From Regnicoccus_A sp014224355 (GTDB lineage: Bacteria > Cyanobacteriota > Cyanobacteriia > PCC-6307 > Cyanobiaceae), in the NCBI RefSeq assembly GCF_050920705.1, contig NZ_CP154799.1:2046001-2110000 (forward strand): 64,000 bases of DNA, given 5' to 3'. Each line of letters begins with the position of its first letter. The first letter of the stretch is position 1. This document shows positions 45,764 to 55,509 of the stretch, in pieces. The notes under the pieces are model-generated. The model made no database searches, had not been told where the DNA came from, and saw only the letters and a list, made by a program, of their open reading frames with translations. The position numbers and the translations under genes were made by a program.

Positions 45764-45948
45764 TTAACCCGATGCCGCCACCAGCGCCTGTTGTTGCGAT
45801 CGCCTGTACCTGAACAACTTGAGCAGGTTGTGCGTGGCGGCGATCAGGTGCCATTCACCATTGACCTTCTCCAGCCCCCTCAGCAGGAAGCGCCGCAGGC
45901 CTCTGGCTTCTTTGATCTGGCCAAACACCGGCTCCACGATCGCCTAAT
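45764..45948 (-). pseudogene. IS1182-family transposase C-terminal relic
   Basis: Leftward reading AIVEPVFGQIKEARGLRRFL, then LRGLEKVNGEWHLIAATHNL and LKLFRY ends at a TAA at 45764. It is the C-terminus, with the catalytic Glu region VEPVFGQIK, of an IS1182-type transposase. It is cut at 45948 by the IS481 element. The rest is not found on the other side of that element. Confidence 0.82.
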
Positions 45949-46992
45949 TGTGTAGTCCCACCACGTTGTTCAGCTGACGATTGGGTGTGAGGTCGCCAGG
46001 GTCGGGGTGTCACCGCCCATCCCAAGACCTCACACCCCATGCATAGCCACCCCAATGCCCGACTGACGCCGATCAGTCGGGAACGCCTGATTCGTCGGCA
46101 CCTCAATGAGGGCGTGCCGCTCAAGGCCCTTGCGGCACAAGCCGGGATCAGCCTGCGCAGCGCCTACAAGTGGCTGGCGCGTTTCCGTGATGGCGGCGTA
46201 ACGGCACTGGCGGATCGACGGAGTGTTCGCCGCACCCAGCGGCGGACGCTCGATCCGCAGCAACTGCAGCAGGCTATGGATCTACGGCACCAGCGCTGCA
46301 CGCTCCGCCGCATCGCCAAGGCTCTCAAGGCGCCCCTCTCGTCCGTTGGTCGGGCGATGAACGCTCTGGGGCTTGGCCGGCTCAGGAATCTGGAGCCCAA
46401 GAAGCCAGTGCAGCGCTACCAGTGGGAGCGCCCGGGCGACATGATCCATGTCGACATCAAACAGTTGGCTCGGTTCCACCGTGTTGGGCACCGGATCACC
46501 GGTGATCCACGCAAAGGAAGCTCCCCCGGCGCTGGGTACGAGAAGGTGCACGTGGCCGTGGATGACGCCACCCGCCTGTCCTACGTCGAGGTGTTGGCCG
46601 ACGAGAAGGGGCCGACCACGGTTGGCTTTCTGAGCCGGGCGGTGGCCTGGTTCAACGGGCAGGGGATCGAGTGCCGGCGGGTGCTCAGCGACAACGGATC
46701 GGCCTACAAGTCGCACGGCTGGCGAAAGGCCTGCCAAGTCATGGGTTTGAAAGTCAAGAAAACAAGGCCCTACACCCCTCGAACCAACGGCAAGGCTGAG
46801 CGGTTCATCAAGACCCTGCTGGAGGAGTGGGCCTATGTGATGCCCTACAGCACCTCAGCGGCTCGCAATGAGCTGCTGCCGGCCTACCTGCGGATCTATA
46901 ACGGCCGCAGGTGCCACATGGCCCTGGGTGGCCTCACCCCCCAGCAGCGACTCGCTCAGCTGCAGGCATGAACAACCTGGTGGGAAAGCACA
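45949..46992 (+). mobile_element. IS481-family insertion sequence
   Basis: A 1044-bp element. The left end TGTGTAGTCCCACCACGTTG continues to TTCA. The right end, read inverted, is TGTGCTTTCCCACCAGGTTG continuing to TTCA, matching at 20 of 24 positions. It encloses one intact transposase gene. Near the left end it has an additional internal inverted repeat (GTGTGAGGT and ACCTCACAC, about 45997-46041). No clear target duplication. It interrupts an IS1182 relic. Confidence 0.85.
46039..46971 (+). CDS. IS481-family transposase
   Basis: A 310-residue transposase. An N-terminal helix-turn-helix (LKALAAQAGISLRSAYKWLA), a second one (LRRIAKALKAPLSSVGRAMN), then the rve/DDE domain: Asp in MIHVDIKQLARF, Asp in RVLSDNGSAYKS and Glu in TNGKAERFIKTLLEEW. 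All three catalytic residues are present. The ORF is intact and fills the element. Two further copies of its left end are found near 59.24 and 60.8 kb. Confidence 0.92.
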   Translation: MHSHPNARLTPISRERLIRRHLNEGVPLKALAAQAGISLRSAYKWLARFRDGGVTALADRRSVRRTQRRTLDPQQLQQAMDLRHQRCTLRRIAKALKAPLSSVGRAMNALGLGRLRNLEPKKPVQRYQWERPGDMIHVDIKQLARFHRVGHRITGDPRKGSSPGAGYEKVHVAVDDATRLSYVEVLADEKGPTTVGFLSRAVAWFNGQGIECRRVLSDNGSAYKSHGWRKACQVMGLKVKKTRPYTPRTNGKAERFIKTLLEEWAYVMPYSTSAARNELLPAYLRIYNGRRCHMALGGLTPQQRLAQLQA

Positions 46993-47085
46993 CGTAAAAA
47001 CAAACACTTTCATAGCTCGGCATGACTCAGCCTCCAACTCAGCCAACTTAGTTCTTTACATCGGGGCTGATCATCCCATGCGGTA

Positions 47086-48306
47086 ATGCTTAAAGTGTTG
47101 TTCATGTTCATGTGGCTGCTGCCAACGGCTAGTTCTGGTGCCATACTGAAGGCAGTTGTAGGAGCAGCCATGGTCAGTCCGTCAACAACCACAGCATCAA
47201 TCGGTACAGCTTCAACGTTGGCCAGCCTCATTCACCGCCTTGGTTATGCCGGGGCGAGCATGCTGTTGCTCGCAGCGACAGCAACAGGCGGGGCTGCCTT
47301 CGCAGCTCCGGCAGACATGCGCATCGCCCAGCGTGATCTCTCAGGAACAGCAGAATTCACCTATCCCCAGGACCATCTCCCAGGCAAGAAACCTTGGACA
47401 GCGAAACCATTTCAGAATGACCCTAGCAATTTTCAATTCGTGATCATTGGCGACCGCACTGGCGGAGCCAATGCTGAGGGAACGTTTAAGCAAGCTATCG
47501 GCCAACTGAATCTGCTGCGCCCGGAATTTGTGATCAATGTTGGTGACACGATTGAGGGATATAGTGATCAAAAAGGCGAGTTGAATAGCGAATGGGATGA
47601 GATTGACGTTTCACTGAATAGCCTGGTCATGCCCTTCTTCAGGACTCCAGGCAACCATGACATTTCAAATGATACCGCTGCCGAGGTGTGGGCAGAGCGC
47701 TATGGACAAGGTTACTATTACTTCGTGTACCGAGATACGCTTTTTATTGTCCTAAATAGCGAAGATACTCCACGCAAGGCGCCAGAGGGTATTGGCGACA
47801 AGATGGATCTATACAACCGACTTCAGACCGAGGATCCTCAGCGCGCAAAAAAGATGCTCAAAGAATTCATGACAAACGAGGCTGTTGTCGCTTCTCTTAG
47901 CAAGCCAGTTGACTTCAGCGATGAGCAGGTTGACTTTGTCGAGAATGCACTGAAAAGACATTCAGATGTTCGCTGGACATTTCTTTTCCTGCATGAACCC
48001 GCCTGGGACAACGCGTCCGAGAGCTTCAAGGCCATTCAGACACTGCTGAAAAACAGAAGGCATACATTCTTTGCCGGCCATCTTCATTACTATGACTATG
48101 ATCTTATCAATGGACATGAGCACATCACGATGGGGCCAGCTGGCGCATCATTTCACAAAGAAGGTCCCGGCAATGTGGATCACATCACCTGGGTAACTAT
48201 GACAGACGAAGGTCCTGAGTTTGCGAATATTGCGCTCAAAGGAGTCTTTGATAGGAAGGGGCTTGATCCAGCTATGTTTGGCGCTTATGACAGAACAGGA
48301 TACTAA
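47086..48306 (+). CDS. Secreted calcineurin-like metallophosphoesterase
   Basis: A 406-residue phosphoesterase. Metal ligands are in VIIGDRTGG, NVGDTIEGY, TPGNHDISN, FLHEPAWDN and AGHLHYYDYD. A hydrophobic segment (about residues 50-75, GYAGASMLLLAATATGGAAF) ends in AFAAPA, a signal peptidase site, so the protein is exported. The start could be ATG 47086 or 47170 (MVSPSTTTAS), which gives a shorter lead to the signal. A truncated relative lies upstream of the Grr operon. It is the first gene of the envelope cluster, soon after the IS481 element, in A/T-richer DNA. Confidence 0.85.
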   Translation: MLKVLFMFMWLLPTASSGAILKAVVGAAMVSPSTTTASIGTASTLASLIHRLGYAGASMLLLAATATGGAAFAAPADMRIAQRDLSGTAEFTYPQDHLPGKKPWTAKPFQNDPSNFQFVIIGDRTGGANAEGTFKQAIGQLNLLRPEFVINVGDTIEGYSDQKGELNSEWDEIDVSLNSLVMPFFRTPGNHDISNDTAAEVWAERYGQGYYYFVYRDTLFIVLNSEDTPRKAPEGIGDKMDLYNRLQTEDPQRAKKMLKEFMTNEAVVASLSKPVDFSDEQVDFVENALKRHSDVRWTFLFLHEPAWDNASESFKAIQTLLKNRRHTFFAGHLHYYDYDLINGHEHITMGPAGASFHKEGPGNVDHITWVTMTDEGPEFANIALKGVFDRKGLDPAMFGAYDRTGY

Positions 48307-48412
48307 TGATGCTTATCAAAGATCCATTGGCCACTGTCGAACCTGCCGAGGCAGAACAACTATGCACCAATCCTGCTAAACTCAAGACTAAGCGACACGC
48401 AAGGAGGGCAAC

Positions 48413-50075
48413 ATGCGCACAGCCTCAAAGCTTCTTCTGGCGGCACTATGTATTGCCAGTTATTCTGCATCCGTAAAAGCGGAGACCCATGATCCAGTCC
48501 GCCCAAATACAAATGTCATAACCACAGTGCTGCAACCTGAAAGGACATTAGTAGCCGAAGACCAAGCTGGTGAGTCAGGGGCCCAGAAATTACATGTGCT
48601 TGAAGTGAATCGCGGGCAGATGACCTCAGAGATCCCCGGCAAGAATCGTCTGCGCATACCGTACTTGCGGCTCAAAGGCCGAAGTTCAGGAGCAGGTGTG
48701 TCAGCCGAAGGACTAGGCAGGAATAAAGACAACCACTTACTTGCGGTGAGCCCCGACTCTGTTGTGGAAGCCCAGACCGCAAAGATGACTGATGAGCAAG
48801 TTGAAGATATAATCCGCCGCTCCTTCCAGTATGTGGCGATGTATAACGTCAACAACAAGGGCGCTGAGCAGTACGGCGGCTGGAACACCTGCGACGTGGA
48901 TACCCAGCTGAAGGATCACACGCTTCAGCTCATCGCCAGGCCGAACAACGATTCGCTCTACATCACCTGCATGCTCGACCTCCGCAAGGAGCCTGTGATC
49001 CTCGACATGCCGGCCTTCGACTCAAAGTATGTGTCCCTGATGGTCACAGGGTATGACCACTACGTGAATGTGCCGATGTCCACCCGCAAGGGAGACTTCT
49101 GACGAGCCAGAAAAGCTGCTGTTCTTCAGTGAACGCACCAAGGACTATCAGGAAGGCCAGAAGGTTGAAGGGATTGACCGCACCTTTGAGGCCACCGGTG
49201 ATTTCCTTTCGGCCGTCTTCCGTGTGATGCCGCACGCCAACGACGCCGATCGCTTCGCGCGAATCAAGGGCCAGATGGAATCGGTCGAACTTCTAACCCT
49301 GACCGAGCTGCGCGGCGGGGAATCCAAGCCAATCGATGAGATCGACGCCCCTGCCGTCGGCAGGACAGACGTGGACGTCTTTGGGGATAACCTGCTTGAG
49401 GTCATGCAGTTCGTCTTCAATCACACCAGCTTTAATCCTCAGAACGACCTCGATCAGAAGGTGCTGGCCCTCTACCAACCACTCGGCGTTGTACCTGGGC
49501 AGCCCTACAACCCGAAGCAGGTGGCTCGTCTCGAGAGTGTGCGCGTACGCAAGGTGGCTGAACGCATCGAAGCCCAGGAAATGGCCAAAGCCGACCGACT
49601 GGCTGCCAGCACCGGGCTGTTCCAACCCAAGGGGGAAATCGATCTCGACCTGATGGTGTTCCAGTCCGTTTTCGGACCTATCGGGCTGCCTGCGGCGGAA
49701 GCGGTCTATCCGGCCATTGCGACAACCGACGGGGTGCCGATGAATGCCCAGCATGATTATGTGATTCGTATGTCGGCTGACGAGCTGCCCCCAGCCGAGG
49801 CCTTCTGGTCGCTCACGCTCTATGACACAAAAAATGGCTTCTTCATCCCCAACGATCGCAAGAAGTACAGCGTCGGCGAAAATGCCGGCATGAAGCTGGA
49901 CAGCGAGGGCGGCATCGCGATCTACATCGCTGCCGAAAAGCCAGAGGGTGTGCCCGATGAAAACTGGCTGCCCCTGAATCGTGGAGACTACGGCATTGAT
50001 GCGGTCTTGAGGCTCTACGTTCCCGAACTGGAGAAATACAAAGGATGGGCACTGCCCAAAGCCGAAAGGATCTGA
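48413..50075 (+). pseudogene. Exported DUF1254/DUF1214 protein, single-base frameshift
   Basis: The first frame has a signal peptide (LLLAALCIASYSASVKAE), a 100-residue extension not found in the next gene, then the DUF1254 core (VAMYNVNNKGAEQYGG, ARPNNDSLYITCMLDL, DMPAFDSKYVSLMVTGYDHY). It stops at RKGDF-TGA (49100). One base later the frame continues DEPEKLLFFSERTKD to the DUF1214 end (PPAEAFWSLTLYDTKNGFFI). Removing one T at 49100 gives 553 residues aligning with the neighbour (RGDFQKPSTILFYSQRT). It may be a pseudogene, an error, or a frameshift site. The function is unknown. Confidence 0.82.
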
Positions 50076-50118
50076 TGCATAAAGATCGATCCCTGGAAAC
50101 AACCACGATGTATCGCCA

Positions 50119-51555
50119 ATGATGAGATTCAGACCGGAGCCACTCTTATTCGCTGTGCTGCTTGCCGCCGGCATGGTCCTTGCCAGCCTGCCCACCATGG
50201 TTTCAGCCGTGCCGGCAAAGCTGTCAGAGGCCGAGAGGCAAGAGCTCGTTCTGCGCAGCTACCCCTATGTTGCCATGTTCAATGTGAACAACAAGTTCGC
50301 GCTTGATCCAGAGAATCCATTGAGCTCGGGTGGCTACAACCACGTCAAGGCCAACACCGATCTGGCAGATCACACCGTGCAGGCCATCGCACGGCCCAAC
50401 AACGACACTCTCTACACCATCGCTATGATCGATGTCACAGAAGAGCCGGTCGTGCTGAAGATGCCTGCCTTCGACTCAACCTATGTCTCACTGATGGTCA
50501 CTGCCTACGACCACTATGTGAACATCCCGCTGTCAACAGCACGCGGCGACTTTCAGAAGCCATCAACCATCCTGTTTTACAGCCAACGGACACCTGGCTA
50601 CGCGGGCACACCGGTACAGGGGGTGGACAAGGTGCTTGAGGTGAGTGGAGATTTCGTCAGCGCGGTTCTCCGCGTGATGCCGCACGCGGCCGAACCCGAC
50701 CGGCTCGAGGGGAACCGCGCTGCGATGCGCAGCGTTGATCTGGTTCGCCTGTCAACATTCCTCGGCAAGGAAACAGAACGTGGGAAACGCCTCAGCCTGA
50801 GAGAAGACGCTGCCCGATTTCCCAACTTCGGCAACGACTTCGAGATCTTCGAAGATCGGTTTCTCGAAGTCATGCAGTTTGTGGTGAATCACACAACCTT
50901 CAACCCCAAGAACGATCTCGACACCGCTCTACTGACGATTCTCAAGCCACTTGGTGTGGAGCCGGGTAAGGCCTACGACCCGGACACCGTGGCGGAGATC
51001 GACGGCGCGGCCTTGCGCCGGACTGCCGAGCGCTTTGCCGCCGAGAGCCTGGCCAGGATGAACGATGAGGAGTTCCTCTTCGCCAACCTGACCAAAACCT
51101 TCCAGCCCAAGGGCCAGATGAGCGCCGAACTCCTGGCGATTCAGTCGGTGATCGGGCCGATCGGCCAGCCCGCCCAGGAGGCCCTCTATCCACCGGTGAA
51201 CACCACCGACGGCAAAGGCATGAACGCCCTGAACGACTACGAGATCGTGATGGCACCGCAAGAGATGCCTCCAGCGGAAGCCTTCTGGTCGGTGACGCTG
51301 TATGACACTGACAACGGTTTCTTCATCCCCAATGACCGTATGAAGTACAGCGTTGGCGAGAATGCTGGCTACCGGCTGGACGAGGACGGCGGCATCCGCA
51401 TCGTCATTGCCGCCGAACAACCCGATGGGTTGCCCGAGGAAAACTGGCTACCGATCGAGCGCGCTGACGTTGGCCTCAATGTGATCATGCGGCTGTACAA
51501 CCCAGACCTACAGCGATACAAGTCATGGTCCCCACCGAAGGCACGCAGATTATGA
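50119..51555 (+). CDS. Exported DUF1254/DUF1214 protein (intact)
   Basis: A 478-residue protein. Signal peptide LLFAVLLAAGMVLASLPTMV with cleavage near VSA. DUF1254 is at about residues 45-160 (YPYVAMFNVNNKFALDP, ARPNNDTLYTIAMIDV, MPAFDSTYVSLMVTAYDHYV). DUF1214 is at the end (PPAEAFWSVTLYDTDNGFFI, NDRMKYSVGENAGYRLDEDG). Bacterial family members are periplasmic and uncharacterised. It lies 43 bases after its frameshifted paralogue, so the pair is a tandem duplication in one operon. Confidence 0.85.
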   Translation: MMRFRPEPLLFAVLLAAGMVLASLPTMVSAVPAKLSEAERQELVLRSYPYVAMFNVNNKFALDPENPLSSGGYNHVKANTDLADHTVQAIARPNNDTLYTIAMIDVTEEPVVLKMPAFDSTYVSLMVTAYDHYVNIPLSTARGDFQKPSTILFYSQRTPGYAGTPVQGVDKVLEVSGDFVSAVLRVMPHAAEPDRLEGNRAAMRSVDLVRLSTFLGKETERGKRLSLREDAARFPNFGNDFEIFEDRFLEVMQFVVNHTTFNPKNDLDTALLTILKPLGVEPGKAYDPDTVAEIDGAALRRTAERFAAESLARMNDEEFLFANLTKTFQPKGQMSAELLAIQSVIGPIGQPAQEALYPPVNTTDGKGMNALNDYEIVMAPQEMPPAEAFWSVTLYDTDNGFFIPNDRMKYSVGENAGYRLDEDGGIRIVIAAEQPDGLPEENWLPIERADVGLNVIMRLYNPDLQRYKSWSPPKARRL

Positions 51556-51766
51556 GTGCAGTGGGCATCTCTGCTGGAGAATCCTACTGAGGATAGCAAC
51601 ACAACAGCACGACACCATTGGCAGGGGGAACCAACTCGGCTGCCACGGCAGCTACCACAAACCGTGGATAACGAACAGAAGGCGTGAACATTGATGAATC
51701 CCCCCCGTATGGGTTCTGCATATGGATCATGAGAGTACGAATACTGAATCAATTGGAGGCCTAGAC

Positions 51767-53641
51767 ATGGGAAGACGAATGACAAGGCTCATGCTGCCGA
51801 GGAGAACACCCTTCGCCGTGGCGTTCGCGCTCACCATCTGCACGGCGCATCCTCCGGCCCCCGCTTCTCCCCTGCCTCCAACGCCCTACATGGGCGGCCC
51901 GGTGGAGCTCGTGGAGGCCCCCAACGGCGCGATTGCCAACAAGCGCATCCTCGACGGCATCGAGGAGGTGGGTTGGCTGAAGCCCACCATCGAGGAACCG
52001 GTCGAGGGCGTCTGGGTGTTTGGAGGCTATGGCCTGGCCCCGATTGCCGTGATCGACACCGACGAGGGACTGATCGCCTTCGACACCGGCGACACCAAGC
52101 ACGACGGCGAACTGTTGCTGAAAGCGATCCGCACGGTGAGCGACAAGCCGATCAAGGCCATCATTTACGGCCACTCCCACACCGTGTTCGGCGCTGGGGT
52201 CCTAGCCGAGGGGAACAGGACCATCCAGGTGATCGGTCACCCGAAGCTCAATGCCGTGGTGGAAGCCAATACGAAGGCGGCAGGTTTTCCCGCCTATTTC
52301 CCGGAGATCGGCCCCTATCTCACCGCGCGCGGACTGATTCAGTTCAATGCCTTCATGCCCAGCGAAGGACCGGATGCCTGGGTCCTGAACACGACGTTTC
52401 CCAAGGACGCTGAGTTCGCGTTTCTGCCGGTGAACACTCCGGTGCAGGACGGGGAGGTGAGAACCGTGCTGGGGCAGAAGATGCAGTTTTTCACCAAGTA
52501 TGGCTCCGACGACAAGGTGCACACCACCGTGTGGCTGCCGGACCGCAAGATCCTCCTCACCACCCTGCTGTGGAGCAGCCCCCCGCAGCTCTACTCGGTG
52601 CGGGGCGATGTGTTCCGCGACCCACGCGAATGGATCGAGGGCCTGAAGTTCAACCGCAACCTCGAGCCCGAGGTACTGATCTCCGCGGCCGCCCGCCCGG
52701 TGGTCGGCAAGGAAGAGGTGCGCAAACGCCTTCAGGGCTACCTGGATGGCGCCAGCTTCGTTCTCGACCAGAGCCTTCGCGGCATCCTCGCCGGCAAAGG
52801 GCCCGACGATCTGCGTCGTCTGGTGCGCCTGCCCGCGTACCTGCAGGAGGTGCCCAACAACCTGGAGAACTACGGTGAGGTGTCCTCCTATCCGCCGGCC
52901 ATCCATTACCAGGCCGTGGGCTGGTACGACAACGACGCCGCGAACCTGTCGCCGGTGGCGCCACTGGACGAGGCCAGGCGCATGGTGCCGCTGATGGGGG
53001 GCCGAAGCGCGGTGCTCGCCGCCGCAGACGACGCCATGGAGAAGAAGGAATACAGCTGGGCTGCGCAGCTGGTGAATTACCTCTACCGTCTGGATCCCAC
53101 CGATGAAGCGGTGCGGACGCGCAAGGCCGAAGCGCTGCGCCAGATGGCCTATGTGTCGACCGGTGCCAACAACCGGGCCCACCTGCTCTCCCAGGCCCTG
53201 GCCCTGGAAGGCAAGGTCACCCTGCCTCGGGTGGTGCCGCCGGCAGCAGAGACGATCACCGCCTTCCCGGAAAACTATGTGGACTACTTCCGGGTGCGCA
53301 TCGATCCCGCCAAGAGCGGCGAGACCGATCAGGTCCTGCGTTTCGAGTTCACCAACGGTACCAGTGCCGGGCTGCATGTGCGCCGGGCGGTTGCCGAGTT
53401 CATCGACGACCCCGATGCCTACCCGCGGGACGCGGACATCGTGCTCAGGTTGTCGCCCAAGGCCTGGGCCCAGGTGTACATGAGCTCGGAGCCCGTTGCC
53501 GCGCTGATCGACGGCGGGTCCATCACCGTGACCCAGGGCAACGGAGCCGAGGCAGCCCGGGTGCTGAACCTGTTTGATCGCTACGACCCGGCCAAGGCGG
53601 TGGTGATACCACCATCATCACTGGTTCAGGATCACATGTAG
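51767..53641 (+). CDS. Alkylsulfatase-like MBL-fold protein lacking metal ligands
   Basis: A 624-residue exported homologue of SdsA/BDS1 alkylsulfatases. I chose ATG 51767 because GGAGG lies seven bases upstream; the signal peptide (MLPRRTPFAVAFALTICTAH) follows. The dimerisation domain (VGWYDNDAANLSPVAPLDEA, MEKKEYSWAAQLVNYLYRLD, ANNRAHLLSQALALEGK) and the C-terminal lipid-binding-like domain are well preserved. The zinc motif expected as HxHxDH reads HSHTVF, the two Glu ligand positions read LLTTLLWSSPP, and the late His motif reads SAAARPV. Metal-dependent hydrolysis therefore looks unlikely. It may be a binding protein or have an altered reaction. Confidence 0.82.
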   Translation: MGRRMTRLMLPRRTPFAVAFALTICTAHPPAPASPLPPTPYMGGPVELVEAPNGAIANKRILDGIEEVGWLKPTIEEPVEGVWVFGGYGLAPIAVIDTDEGLIAFDTGDTKHDGELLLKAIRTVSDKPIKAIIYGHSHTVFGAGVLAEGNRTIQVIGHPKLNAVVEANTKAAGFPAYFPEIGPYLTARGLIQFNAFMPSEGPDAWVLNTTFPKDAEFAFLPVNTPVQDGEVRTVLGQKMQFFTKYGSDDKVHTTVWLPDRKILLTTLLWSSPPQLYSVRGDVFRDPREWIEGLKFNRNLEPEVLISAAARPVVGKEEVRKRLQGYLDGASFVLDQSLRGILAGKGPDDLRRLVRLPAYLQEVPNNLENYGEVSSYPPAIHYQAVGWYDNDAANLSPVAPLDEARRMVPLMGGRSAVLAAADDAMEKKEYSWAAQLVNYLYRLDPTDEAVRTRKAEALRQMAYVSTGANNRAHLLSQALALEGKVTLPRVVPPAAETITAFPENYVDYFRVRIDPAKSGETDQVLRFEFTNGTSAGLHVRRAVAEFIDDPDAYPRDADIVLRLSPKAWAQVYMSSEPVAALIDGGSITVTQGNGAEAARVLNLFDRYDPAKAVVIPPSSLVQDHM

Positions 53642-53852
53642 GACAATCGAAGGGCACCACAATGATCAATCCACGAGGAGACGATGAGGTCAATGGCAAA
53701 GCCTCTCGAAGGGGTGGATCCCAGCGGCATCAGTCGCCCCGCAGATTGGTAAGCCTCTATCAGGCGCCGCTGGCCATCGCCCTGATGGTGGCGGCAGTGG
53801 CCTCGGGGACCCCCGGGTTCAGCCTCTTAATGCTTCGTCGCTCTATCTAACA

Positions 53853-54907
53853 ATGAAAAAGATTCTTGGATTTCTGCATCGAGGCCAGTCATGGAGAGCC
53901 AGGGCACAGCAGTTGGCTATCACTTTGCTGGGTTCCTGCCTTGCACTGGGTTCGAGCCTTAGCGCCGAAGCTCAACAGTACGGCCCTAGGCAATGGTGGC
54001 TTGCCCCTCGGGGAACAAGCATATTTGTAATGACTGGATTTTACACAGAAGGGAACATGACTATTGACGATGGAATCGTCTATCCAGAATTTAATATTGA
54101 TACCACAGTATTAACTCCTACTTTTGTTCATTTCACGGACCTGGCTGGGCAGTCAGCTCAGGTGTCCATCGGCGTGCCGTTCGTCTGGGCGAATGCCGAG
54201 CTCGACACCGGGTCACAAAAGTTTCGCCAGGATGCCTCCGGCCCTGGTGACTTGTACATGCATCTGACGGTAGGCCTTGTGAATGCTCCGAGCCTGGAGC
54301 TCCCAGACTATGCCAAGTTCATGGTTGAATCCAATCCTCCGGTGGTGATGTATGGGCTGGCAGCGATGATGCCGCCCACGGGCAAGTACGACGGTGACAA
54401 AGTGATCAATATTGGAACCAACCGCTGGACTTTCCGCGCTGGTCTGCCGACCACGATTCGGCTAAGTCGCGATTGGACGCCTGGGAAGACCACCACCCTA
54501 GAGATACTGCCCAGCGTCGACATCTACACCCCCAATAACAGTCCCCCCTGTCCAGCATTCTCATTCCGACTGATCTTGAAGGAGGGACAATCCGTCTCGG
54601 AGATACAGAACTGGTACCGAATCAAACCACCCAGGCTCCGATGTTCACCCTTGAAGCACATCTAACGCACGACATCACCGACAAAGTCTGGGTTTCTTTA
54701 GACTCACTCTCCAGAATTGGTGGAGAGACCAGTAATGATGGCGAGTCTCAGGGAAATCAGCAGGCCTCGACATCTCTGGGCGGAACCCTTGGTGTTACGC
54801 CCTGGGATGGGGGCCGCCTTACGGTAAGCGGAGGCACGGTGATCGGCAGAAACGACTTTGGTGCTGATGGCTGGCAGGTGATGGTTCAGATGCAGCACGT
54901 CTTCTGA
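53853..54907 (+). pseudogene. MetA-pathway-type outer-membrane protein, frameshifted
   Basis: The N-terminus has a signal peptide (LAITLLGSCLALGSSLSAEA) and then beta-strand-rich sequence (YTEGNMTIDDGIVYPEFNID, VSIGVPFVWANAELDTG, ATINIGTNRW-like strands). This is the layout of the phenol-degradation MetA family of outer-membrane transporters. At a C6 run (54543-54548) the frame is lost. Adding one C continues LSSILIPTDLEGGTIRLGDT, then MFTLEAHLTHDITDKVWVSL to the final strand VMVQMQHVF, a typical outer-membrane end. The corrected length is 351 residues. It is the last gene of the envelope cluster. Confidence 0.78.
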
Positions 54908-55509
54908 CCATGCAAAATATTGACAATCCCACTGACATTCAGTGGTGAAGGACAGACGCTTGACTTTGGTTGCTGATCTCGATGAGGTGAGTCGAGGCAG
55001 ACTTGGCTCCTAGTCTGACGAGACACTTCGATTACATCTGTTGATAATCTGATCAGGAGTTCGTAAATCGAATAGACGATGATGATTCGCTAAGTTCATG
55101 TGCACTGAATTGCTGCATAGCTGGGCTGACACGGTTCATAGTGGACGTTTGACTGGTAATCAGTTTGCCAGTCTCTACTCTCTTTTCGGTCCTGAAGGGA
55201 ATAGGCTTGGAAACAACGATGGAGATCGGCGAGGTGACCGTTCCTGCCTTCAGATCCAGCAAGCAGATGATCGAGAAGCTGTGACTGTCGGATTGAGCAC
55301 TATCCTGTCACCCATCTTTTGGTATTGTTGTTAAATGAGATGATTCCCTGCCTGGGCTGATCAGTCTTTTCTGATGCGTTGGTGATTCTCCAGCCCCTGC
55401 CTCACTCCACGGCTGCCAAGTATCAAGCCATCCACCAGGCCTGCTGCGTTGAGCGAAACCAGACATCACATGAAAACTAGTCTCATAATGGATGATCTGA
55501 GGCCCTAAT
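54908..55509. other. Intergenic stretch, no gene seen
   Basis: About 600 bases between the converging outer-membrane and grrM genes. Short ORFs on both strands lack start signals or recognisable content. The sequence is A/T-richer than average. Confidence 0.4.

Noticed and set aside
53662..53850. 62-codon ORF between the sulfatase-like and outer-membrane genes
   Set aside because: No ribosome binding site, a basic low-complexity start and no match to the neighbours; likely non-coding leader.
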